NCBI GenBank assembly: GCA_037447655.1
Contig: JBBHKE010002000.1
Coordinates: 1-54,229, forward strand
Length of the DNA: 54,229 bases
Reading direction: 5' to 3'
Origin: Zygnema cylindricum
Taxonomy: Eukaryota; Streptophyta; Zygnematophyceae; Zygnematales; Zygnemataceae
This document shows, in pieces, positions 32,915-41,642 of the stretch. A program made the position numbers and the translations under genes. Below the pieces are notes generated by a model, which worked only from the letters and a program-made list of their open reading frames with translations, made no database searches and had not been told where the DNA came from. How positions within the stretch are numbered: the first letter of the stretch is position 1; each line of letters starts with the position of its first letter.

Positions 32915-33776
32915 AGGCCATTTTGCCTCCTCCGCTGGATTTCCTCGGGGGATAAGTCATTGGTCTTGGTCTTGGTAGTTATCTTCTTTCTCCGCAGGAG
33001 GTTGACTGCTTCCCTATCCTCATTAATTGCGCCAAGCTCCATGGGGGTTGGACCATCGTCTCGACGACCCCCTCCAGCGCTACTCGACCCAAAATGAAAA
33101 GGTCGTCGGAGGGTAAAGTCGACTGAATCGGTCCGCTCAGCAAACTGAATGATTGTTGAGAGACTAGAAGTTGTGCTTTCCCGAGCGAGCCATTGTTCCA
33201 CATCCCTACGAATAAAGGATTTGAGCCCCTTCACATAGCGATCCACAGCTTCCTCTTCCGTCATCATAGGTATTTGAACGTTACACTCCAAAAATCGTTG
33301 CGTAAACTCCAACACCGAAGTTCTTTGCTTCAGCGCTGCGATCTTATCTCGTGCAGCTTTAACCGTATTAACAAGTTGCCAGGCGTCTCGGAGGAATTGG
33401 GCGAAGAGAGCCCAAACGGTCGGTATCACATCATTCTCCACCAATGTCCTCCACCATGCACCCGCTGCCCCCTTAAGAAGACCACCCGCGTAGTGAATCT
33501 TCTCTCGGCTCGACAGGCTAGGAAAATTCTCGAGATAATTCGCAACAGAGAATAGCCATGTGTCCAGGTTCTTATTTCTGACGGGGTCGAACTCGTCGGG
33601 AAGTCGTAATTTCAGTCTCCTGGAGTCTCTCTCCATGCCTCCATGAGGTCGCTCACCAAGACGAGATTCCAAAGTTGCGACGGTGTTGCTCAGCTACGCG
33701 TTTTGTAATCTCACGCCTTCTAACTCCTTCTAACTTGCGCTAACATTTCTATAGTAGATACACCGTGTTCGTCCAT
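32830..33776 (-). pseudogene. Gypsy gag with zinc knuckle, copy 1
   Basis: The probable ATG is complementary to 33774-33776 (MDEHGVSTIEMLAQVRR), followed by a frameshift and a TAG; from 33672 a 280-codon frame is open. Typical gypsy gag: FDPVRNKNLDTWLFSVANYL, GGLLKGAAGAWWRTLV, RFLECNVQIPMMTEEEAVDRY, PTPMELGAI and the knuckle CFQCGSPDHMAREC. It ends in an overlapping frame before the protease. Without the N-terminal mutations the start would lie about 22 nt after the PBS. Confidence 0.88.
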
Positions 33777-33797
33777 GCTGTTGAGTCACAGGGAATA

Positions 33798-33809
33798 GCT
33801 CCGATACAA
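33798..33809 (-). other. Gypsy primer binding site, initiator tRNA-Met type
   Basis: Minus strand TTGTATCGGAGC, 10 of 12 bases identical to the usual plant TGGTATCAGAGC, beginning 2 nt after the LTR end. The gypsy element thus uses the 3' end of the tRNA, unlike the copia elements here. Confidence 0.75.
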
Positions 33810-33810
33810 G

Positions 33811-34298
33811 TGTAAAAGAGGCAACAATACACCCCAACACGTCACAATGCACAGCGGAAAACACCAAGGATCTTCTCGTAGCAACAGTAAGAGCACACAG
33901 TATTAACAGACAAGGTTGCGATTTATTACATGGAAGAGAGAGTACAGGGTTGCGCTCGCTGTGTAGGTCTACTTGCGGTCCTCTATTGACAAGGTCTACT
34001 CGACTATTTAAACTAACTAACTGCTATTCCTCCTAGTACTGTACAGCTGTACACGTGGACCTTCACGGTCAACCGAGATCTATGTAAAACTGCCTTCTAG
34101 AACTATAGAGCTCCATCTACAATCTGCGGCGTTGCTATGCTGCGCTGCTTTGTTGCGGCGCTACTAAATTGCTACGCCGCTAAGTTGTTATGCTGCTATG
34201 TTGCGCTGGTCTGGAAACGCAGCTGCGCTGCTCTAGAATCGCAACTATAGCAGCCTAGCCCTAGCCACTAAGTACCCGAATCGTGTAACCCTATTACA
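33811..34298 (-). repeat. Gypsy 5' LTR, copy 1
   Basis: 488 bp, TGTAATAGGG to CTCTTTTACA (inverted TGTAA/TTACA termini). U3 rich in GCTGCG/CAGCGCA motifs at about 34135-34250. The flank at 34299 is copia protease sequence, so the gypsy element landed in that copia. No tRNA-like module found in this LTR. Confidence 0.85.
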
Positions 34299-35555
34299 CT
34301 TACCCTCCACTAAAACTTTTAGATCTATCGAGCCCACTAGATCTGTGGTAACTACTCTCCCATCCCCATACTCTATTTCTACATTGGGGATCTTTCTTGG
34401 CTAAGTGAAGAGGTGCCTGTCACGGCACATATGCATGGATGCACTTGAATGGATGATCCATCCTTCCTCTAGAGCTTTACGAATGGCTCCAAGAGTACAC
34501 TTCTGTTTCAAAGGAATCTCATTCTCCTCTAAATTCTCGTCAAGGACAAGCTCCGCATCCTCCTCCTCAGAAGACTCGTCCTCCTCGGTCTCTCCTTTCA
34601 CTCGTGTGACCACAAGCGCCTTCTACTTCCCTCCGGAAGAACCTCCTCCACGGTTTTCTTGGAGCCTTAGCTTCAAGAGATGATGAAATCAGCTATGAAG
34701 TGTCCCGACTTTTTGCAGAAATGACAAAGACCCTTTGGAGGCGTGGGTTCTCCAGATTGATCCCCTTTGAAGCTGTTGTACGGCTTCTTTGGATCCTTCC
34801 TCCACCGGTCTGTTCGAGCAGCAAGAGCTTGCATGCTCTTTCCTCCTCTGCGGATCTCGATGGTGTTCTTAGTACGAGTATCATTCTGACCACGGTGTTT
34901 CATTTCCAAGAACTATCATCCATTTCTTGCACTCGGTACACTATGTTTTCATATTTCTTAGGCAGTTTCATGATGAGAGTGTTAACTTTCATCTTCAATG
35001 TGCTTGTCCATCCGATAATCTCCATCTCCATATAAAGGCAAGAGAGATCATTACAGTAATCTAACATCTTCCCTCCTTTCTAAGTGTAACTCCCCAAACT
35101 TTGCTCCACCGGCTGAAGCTCCTCAATGGTATTAGCTCTATAGATCTCCACTAAAGTCAACCACAACTCCTCAACCTTGAAGATGTGAAGATGAAGGTCG
35201 CAAAGCGAGTAAGGTGCCCTGGACTAAATGCTAGCATTCATGTTGGAGTACTCCCACATTTGAATATTGTTTCGGTCTTCACGACCACCGCTCTGGCTGC
35301 CGTGGCAATAGGAGTAAGAGGTGTCTCCTTTCCTTTCCCCTTTTTGGACACACTACTGTCCCCATTGTCTGTCTCTTCCGTTGGAGCAGATGTTGCTGCA
35401 AAAAACCTCACTCCATCAAACCCTGGCGGGGTCCCCTAAATGGACGTTTCACTTTTCCACTAACGATATCCTAGTATCGTTTTTCACACAATGCCCCTAT
35501 CATCATGGCTTCCCAATAAATGAACCCATATCAATTGAAGATGGACACCTTAGAG
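34299..35555 (-). pseudogene. Copia gag and protease remnant
   Basis: Protease frame 34613-34401: EEGWIIHSSASMHMCRDRHLF, where the active-site DSGA has become HSSA (inactive). Upstream gag: TIEIRRGGKSMQALAARTDR, knuckle LCHFCKKSGHFIADF (the last Cys is Phe), and further gag pieces to about 35555 with several frameshifts and stops. Interrupted at 34299 by the gypsy LTR. Confidence 0.85.
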
Positions 35556-35570
35556 CGTGCGCGTATAACC

Positions 35571-36568
35571 TACAATTCTGTGTCCCCCATTGGATCACAA
35601 AATTTAGGAAGCCTCTAGATAGCTTTTGGCTAGCCCTCTTTCAATTTGGATCACTGCTACCCAAACAGGTAAATAGACAATCAGAATGCACCCCTATGCA
35701 TTCTGGACTCCTTTGGGTCCACAGCAAAAAGAATCACTGAAAATGCCTAACCAGACAATTAATTATCAAGTGGCAAAGATACCAATATTTATACAAGCTT
35801 ATTGAGAGAGAGGCGGCTATCTCCTCAATCCTCTAATTCATAGACCTCACTCTCAACCTCTATCTACTGATGTACAAACCAATCAGAAGACTGTTCAGTA
35901 CAGAAAGGTACTATAGACGATGTACTTTCAATACGGCTGGTGTACCACAAGGCCATGGAGGGGACTTCTCTCTCTTTCGAACTTGTCCTCATGCTCCCCG
36001 TGATTCCCGCTTTCCAATGATATCTTGCCACGTGTCGACAAGTCATGTCACATCCGAAAATCGCCAAGACGACCATTCGGGATCCCGACGATGATGCGGA
36101 TCGTCAGATCAAAACTGACTTTTAATGTTCGCAGTTAATAATAACAAATGTCCGTTACATTTGTTTTGTGCGCACTAAAACTTAACTAGTTCCTATGTCT
36201 TTAATTTGGTATTCTGTTAATCGGATAAATGATATAGCTAATGTTTAAATGGCTATGAAACCTTATGTATCTTTACAGACTACTATGACAGACCGGTAAG
36301 AGTTGACGGCTACGCCTCGCTCTGCCGATAAGAGGTTCGAGTCCTGCCGGACTCAACCTTTTTGTTGAGAGTGACTTAGGTCACTCTTTAGTCTTGCCTA
36401 TGGAGCTGAGGCATCCATGGCTCCACCGCCCTCTCTTTCTTTCAGTGACTGCAACAAGTATGGGGGCTAGAAAGAGAAGGTGGAGGCAGACTGTGTATGC
36501 TATTCTTTTACCTGTTTTAGCTAATTAAGACCTTGAAAATACCTCCTCTAAATCTAGTGATTTCAACA
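35571..36568 (-). repeat. Copia LTR, family C/E type, with degenerate PBS
   Basis: 998 bp, TGTTGAAATC... (minus) to ATTGTA, where the end CA has mutated to TA. PBS remnant GGTTATACGCGCACG at 35556-35570. tRNA-like module on the plus strand at about 36284-36372 (GGTTCGAGTCC, then CCTTTTTGTTG). Leader hairpin 2 has a 9 bp stem here (CAGAATGCA / TGCATTCTG). Confidence 0.85.
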
Positions 36569-36820
36569 AAATGCACCCTATCCACACTAGGTTCTAGAAC
36601 TATAGAGTTTAATCTACATTTTGCTACGTTGCTTTGCTACTAAGTTGCATTGCTTTGCTACTATACTGCGTTGTTATGCTACTATGCTGCGCTAGTCTGA
36701 CATCGCAACTGCGCTAGTCTTACATCGCAACTGCGCTAGTCTTACATCGCAACTACGCTGGTCTGACATTGCAACTACAACTGCTTCTCAACTCTGCTTC
36801 TATTGTGTAACCCTGTTACA
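36569..36820 (-). repeat. Gypsy-type LTR fragment with 22 bp tandem repeats
   Basis: Ends ACCCTGTTACA like the gypsy LTR terminus at 34298 and shares TTCTAGAACTATAGAG with it. Four 22 bp repeats (GCGCTAGTCTTACATCGCAACT and variants) at about 36689-36776. The remaining LTR and any interior are missing. Confidence 0.75.
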
Positions 36821-37573
36821 GTAAGTGATGGAAATGTAGAAGCAAGAGTGATAATCTTAGATGATCAGATGAGTCTAAAAGAGAGACAGTCGACGAAGTC
36901 AATTCCTTACACGCAGTTGTAGAAGCTTAATCTACTTTATAAACTGTACTACGCCGGACATAGCGGCAACAGTTGGAGTCCTTGGTAGGAGTCTTATTAA
37001 TCCTAGGAAGAGAGACTGAGAGGCTGCCAAGAGAGTCATGAGATATTTGGTGGGAACTAGGGATTAATGGTTGCATTTGGGAGGGGGGCATATTGACATC
37101 ACTACTTGGAGTGAGGTTAATTATGGGGATGCACCTATGACAAGATGCACTTCTGGGTATGTGTTGTATGTGGGAGATGGTGTTTGCTGTTGGAGTAGCA
37201 AGCAACAAAAGGTGGTTGCTCATTCAACTATAGAGGCTAAGTATATGGCCTTTTGTTCTGCTGTGAAAAAATCGATGTGGGTCAAATCTTTTTTACAAGA
37301 ACAGGGGTATATGAAAGAGGGAGTGCATGAAATGTTTTGTGATAATCAAGCTGCCATTGCAAATGCAGCCAATCCAAACATCACTTTAAGGCTAAACATA
37401 TGGACATAAGATTGAGTTTTGTGAGGGAAAAGGTTGAAAACAAAATTGTGAATCGTGTGTATGAAGCTGATGGGGAAATGGTGGTTCATATAATGACCAA
37501 ACCTGTGCCATCTCCCAAGTTAAAATATTGTAGAGAAAAATGTGTACTAAAAGACAAACTAAAAATAGACTAG
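36821..37573 (+). pseudogene. Copia RT end and RNase H, decayed
   Basis: Several frame changes and stops, but recognisable: IPYTQL, YLVGTRD, an open stretch 37071-37409 (DITTWSEVNYGDAPM, YVLYVGDGVCCWSSKQQK, STIEAKYMAFCSAVK, CDNQAAIANAAN) and the tail KHMDIRLSFVREKVENKI, MTKPVPSPKLKYC. RNase H Asp to Glu (SEVNYGD) and Glu to Lys (EAKY) changes. A polypurine tract (AAAATAAGGGAG) and LTR follow. Confidence 0.88.
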
Positions 37574-37585
37574 AAAATAAGGGAG

Positions 37586-37969
37586 TGTTGAATCAATAGA
37601 TTTAGAGGGTATTTTCTAGGTCTGAATTGATTAAGTAAAAGCGCAGGCAGTCAGCCTCCACCTTCTCTCTTTAGTCCCTATACTTGTTGTAGTCATTGAA
37701 GGTGAGAGAGAGTAATGGAGCCATGTCTGCCTTAGCTACACAGTTAGGACTGTAGAGTGACATAATTCACTCTAAACAAAAAGGTTGAGTCCGGCAAGAC
37801 TCGAACCTTCAACCGCCAAAGCCAGGCGTAGCCGTCAGCTCTTACCGGTCTGTTCTAGAAGTTTGTTGGAGTATATAGGGTTTGATTTATATTTAAACAT
37901 TGCTAATGAACCTTAATCCAGTTAACAAAATTAGAGATAACTAGCATGTCGGTTTAGTAAGATTTAGTA
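37586..37969 (+). repeat. Family E LTR, 5' fragment
   Basis: TGTTGAATCAATAG start after the polypurine tract; antisense tRNA-like module at about 37783-37860 (minus strand AGGTTCGAGTCTTGC). Cut by the LTR at 37970. Confidence 0.85.
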
Positions 37970-39034
37970 TGTAGAAATTAATGGTCAGTTTTTAAGTATT
38001 TTTTAGGTCTAAATAGAAATATAGAAAGATACCGAGGCAGTCTATCTCTAACTTCTCTCTCCCACTCTCAAACTTGTCGCAGTCACTGAGAAATTGGAGG
38101 AGAAGCTAAAGCCATGGCTACCTAGGCTCTCGAGAGGTTTACGGGAAATATAATAGTTTATTAACCGTTAGGGGTTTATTTACTAAAAAGATATATCTGC
38201 ATCCAAGATGCAATCCTGGTACCTGCCGGACGGTGATCAACCGGTAGCCGGTAGCCTTATCCGTTAAGTTTAGAACCAGTAATACATAGTATATGGTTTG
38301 ATATTTACTTAAACATTATCACGTATGATAATTCATTTAACTGAAACAGTTTACGGGATACATAGATCCAGGAATGTAAAAGTACGAATCAAGGTACGGA
38401 AAAGAAACATGTATTGCGCATTTGTTTCAATAGCAAAACGAATACCACGCATGTATTTATGACGGCTACGATTAAATGTGCATTTAATCGGACGGCCGGA
38501 ATGAATGTCGAGATCCCGGAAGAGGATTTCGGCGGTTTTTTGGTCATCCCCACATCGAATGACACGTGGCGATATAACATTGGATCACGACATCTCCGAA
38601 GATTAAGGGAGCAAATCCGAATATACCACGTGTCGACATTTAGGGCATGTCGTACAATGTCCTTACAGAAAGTACACCGACAGTTGTACTTTTGTGTACG
38701 GAAGTGTAATATGATTGGCTCCGTACATCAATCGATAGAGTTTGTGAGAGCGATAGGACTTAGAAAAATTAGTAGATAGGACCCTCTCTCCCAGAGAGCT
38801 TCTGTACAAAAGGTCAACTTTGAACCTCCATAACTTACTACTAAGGGGAGAAAATTCAAAGATTCTTTTTGCTATTGACTCAGGGGAGACTTGCCTTCAC
38901 AAGGGTGAAGGTGGTCAGAGTTTTTGTCTGACAGGGTGCAGTTGTTCTTGGTGAAACACAAAGGGGTCAGGGTTATCCTAGAGGCTTCTTGGAAGCTGTC
39001 CATTTTGAGGACATATGGAGGTTTCACTGTTTCA
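37970..39034 (+). repeat. Family A-like LTR copy
   Basis: TGTAGAAATTAATGG to CTGTTTCA, 1065 bp. The antisense tRNA-like module at about 38195-38275 has a degenerate B-box. Leader hairpin 2 complete (CCTTCAC/GTGAAGG). Flanks TAGTA and TCTCG do not match, so no target duplication; about 20 bp of unassigned sequence separates it from the copia at 39056. Confidence 0.8.
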
Positions 39035-39055
39035 TCTCGGCTACACCACTTTGTT

Positions 39056-39767
39056 ATGGGTTCCTTGGGACAGTCTTTTGGTGTTGAACCCCTTCCTCTT
39101 TCAAGTAATCCTCAAACTCATTAGAAGTGTATTCCCCCCCATTATCACTCCTCACTTTCTCTATAGGTGTCTCATGAAGCTTTTCACTCCATGTTTTATA
39201 CTCCTTAAAATAAGTCGAAGCCTCAGATTTGTTTTTCAAGAAATATACTCTAGAGTATCTAGACCAATCATCAGTGATAGTAAGCATAAATCTTTTCCCT
39301 CCAACTGATGGCACTTTGGCCGGTCCCCAAATGTTAGTATGAACTAGATCTAAGACCTTCTCACCCTTATATGTTGAGGTTTTTGGAAACGAAAATCTAT
39401 GGGCCTTTTTTTGAGCACATCCACTACAATCATCTAAAGTCTCATTGTCTCTAAAATGTATTCCATCAACTACACCTATTTTCTTCATTTCCTTCAATCA
39501 ATCTAGATGCACATGTCCCAATCTTTTATGCCACATCATCAAATCACGTACACCAGCATAGTAAACTCCCATCTTTCCATTACTCAAATTCAGCCTAAAC
39601 ATTCGTTGGCTACCTTTTTCAACTGTGAAGTACACTTCATTCTCAAAGCTAGCAACAAAGACTCCTTTTTTAGTACAAGTCTGAAAACCCTTATCATCTA
39701 AGACCGACGTAGAGATAAGATTCTTGTTCAACTTTGGAATAAAAATAACATTAGAGAAAGTGACTAT
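39056..39767 (-). pseudogene. Copia protease end and integrase N-terminal half (old host copia)
   Basis: Frame fragments LNKNLISTSVLDDKGF, MMWHKRLGHVHLD, DCSGCAQKKAHRFSFPK (zinc region), VLDLVHTNIWGPAKVPS (first catalytic Asp is Asn: HTNIW), YSRVYFLKNKSEA and VRSDNGGEYTSNEF. A stop lies near 39495. It joins 46219 in frame once the copia 39768-46218 and one ACTAT are removed. Truncated at about 39056 before the integrase Glu. Confidence 0.9.
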
Positions 39768-40816
39768 TGTAGAAACTAATGGTTTTATTAGTATTTTCTA
39801 GGTCTGAAAAGAAATATAGAAGTCGAGGCAGTATATCTCTAACTTCTCTCTCCAACTCTCAAACTTGTCGCAGTCACTGAGAAATTGGAGAGGAAGCTAG
39901 AGCCATGGCTACCTTGGCTATCCTGAGGTTTACGGGAATTTTATATTAGGGTTTATTTATTTAATTAAAATGTATGTGCCGGCGGCAGGATTTGATCCTT
40001 GTACCTGCCGGCCGGCAGACACGAAATAGCCGGTAGCCTTAGCCGTTTAATCTAGCGGTAGTGTTACCTAGCATATAGTTTGATAATTATTTACATATGT
40101 ATACAAGCGATAAACCATTTAATTGAAATGAATTACGGGATACATAGATCCAGTAATATATAATGTACGACTTACGGCACGGACAAAAATCAGTACCGCG
40201 CATTTGTTTCGTAAAAGAAATAAATACCGCGCATGTATTTATTACGGCTACGATTAAAGCCGAATTTAATCGGACAGCCGGGATTAGCCCCGAGATCGCG
40301 GAGGAAGATTTCGGCGGTTTGTGGCCATCGCCACATCGGATGACGCGTGGCGAAATTCCGTTGGATTGTGGAATCTCCGGAGATTATGGCACCGAATCCG
40401 GATTTGACATGTGTCGACATTTTGGCCATGTCGTACAATGTCCGTACATAAAGTACACCGGCAGCTGTACTTTTACGTACGGAACTCAATTCTGATTGGT
40501 TCCGTACATCAGTAGATAGAGTCTGTGAGAGAGATAGGACTTAGAAAAATTAGAAGATAGGACCCCCTCTCCCAGAGAGCTTCTGTACAAAAGGTCAACT
40601 TTGACCCTCAATAACTTACTGCTCAGGGGAGCAAATTCAGAGATTCTTTTTGCTATCGACTCAGGGGAGTCTTGTCTTCACAGGGGTGAAGTTGGTCAGA
40701 GTTTTTGTCTGCCAGGGTGGCAGTTATTTTTGCTTAAACACAAAGGGGTCAGGATTATCCTAGAGGCTTCTTGGAAGCTGTCCACTCTGAGGACTTCTGG
40801 AGGTCTCAGAGTTTCA
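39768..40816 (+). repeat. 5' LTR of intact copia
   Basis: TGTAGAAACTAATGG to GAGTTTCA. Modules in order: TATTTTCTAGG, U3 hairpin (39848-39902), antisense tRNA-like module (39972-40058), GTAC-rich stretch with ATTGG box (40430-40510), leader hairpins (40658-40691). The ATG present at this LTR end in other copies is CTG here. Confidence 0.97.
39972..40058 (-). ncRNA. tRNA-like Pol III module, family A type
   Basis: Minus strand: ACGGCTAAGGCTACCGG (A-box-like), the stem TGCCGGC/GCCGGCA enclosing AAGGATCAAATCCTG (B-box-like), then CATTTTAATT. Identical architecture at 45374-45460 in the 3' LTR. No canonical acceptor stem. It would be transcribed opposite to the element. Confidence 0.55.
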
Positions 40817-40831
40817 GGTTATGGGCCCACC
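40817..40831 (+). other. Primer binding site for initiator tRNA-Met fragment
   Basis: GGTTATGGGCCCACC directly after the LTR CA. It is complementary to the anticodon stem-loop of initiator tRNA-Met rather than to its CCA end, as known for Drosophila copia, which primes from a cleaved 5' half of the tRNA. The ATG at 40821-40823 is the gag start. Confidence 0.88.
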
Positions 40832-41642
40832 CTCTAGGGTACCAATCTTTAATGGAACTGGCTTCATATACTGGGAAAGTATGATGATAGGAGCTCTATG
40901 CGAAAAAAGGTTTTGGGGGATAGTGAGTGGACGTTTTGGGCGTCCATCAAGTCTTGGAATTCCTCCAGGGTTTAAAGGAAGCAGATTCACCAGGAAAGAG
41001 GATTCACCTTCAACGGAGGAAACAAAGGAAGGAGAGGTGATGGACAAAGGAAAGGAGAAGGAGGCGACCACACCAATAGCAACTGGTTTAGCATTCATGT
41101 CACCTATTCCGAGGAACGAGGAGAATGATACTGAAACCTGGGACTTCAACAATATGGCGGCAAAGCACTTCATCCTACGCCATCTCACTGAAGGACTTGC
41201 ATGTCCTCATTTGCAGGTAGAGAGGGCATCCGATCTTTGGATGGCTCTCATAGAGATGTACCGAAGTGGTACGATTCAGCAACAACAGTTGGCTGATCAG
41301 AAAGTTAAGGAGTATGTATACAAAGGGGGAAATATGTTGGATTTTTGCAATGAGCTTGCTACACTCTTCATGGAGCTAGAGAGTGCGGGTAAAGTTTTTA
41401 GTGAAAAAGAAAAAGTTAACTGTTTACTAATGAAGTTACCTGATGAGTTCGAGAACATAGTCAACCGTGTGCAGGACTTGCCGGACTCAAGGTGGATATG
41501 GAACTCAGTGGTAGGGATGATTCTCGTTCGAGAGAATACGATTGAGATCCGAAGGGGAGGAAAGAGTGGCCAAGCCTTGGCAACAGCGACCGATTGGAGG
41601 AACAAGGATTCCCGAAAAACCAGTCGGAAACTATGGGGGTAG
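40821..41642 (+). CDS. gag: Copia Gag (capsid part)
   Basis: 273 codons from the ATG inside the PBS (MGPPSRVPIFNGTGFIYW). This is the copia-type gag: FIYWESMMIGALCEKRFWGI, HFILRHLTEGLACPHL, DLWMALIEMYRSGTIQQQQL, NMLDFCNELATLFMELESAG, LMKLPDEFENIVNRVQDLP. It would form virus-like particles and package element RNA. It ends at TAG 41640-41642, overlapping the pol frame by about 100 nt. The related copia at 34299-35555 reads gag into the knuckle in one frame, so the switch near the GATTCCCGAAAAACC stretch (about 41606-41622) looks like a 1 nt insertion; programmed +1 frameshifting cannot be excluded. Translation from the PBS ATG is forced here because the LTR ATG is CTG. Confidence 0.88.
   Translation: MGPPSRVPIFNGTGFIYWESMMIGALCEKRFWGIVSGRFGRPSSLGIPPGFKGSRFTRKEDSPSTEETKEGEVMDKGKEKEATTPIATGLAFMSPIPRNEENDTETWDFNNMAAKHFILRHLTEGLACPHLQVERASDLWMALIEMYRSGTIQQQQLADQKVKEYVYKGGNMLDFCNELATLFMELESAGKVFSEKEKVNCLLMKLPDEFENIVNRVQDLPDSRWIWNSVVGMILVRENTIEIRRGGKSGQALATATDWRNKDSRKTSRKLWG

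Noticed and set aside
34299-36825. Gypsy target duplication linking CTTAC (34299) and GTAAG (36821)
   Set aside because: The two are reverse complements beside LTR ends in the same orientation, which is not how a TSD reads; taken as coincidence.
37965-39039. Target duplication around the LTR at 37970-39034
   Set aside because: TAGTA and TCTCG do not match and the right flank is a different copia, so this copy was probably rearranged.
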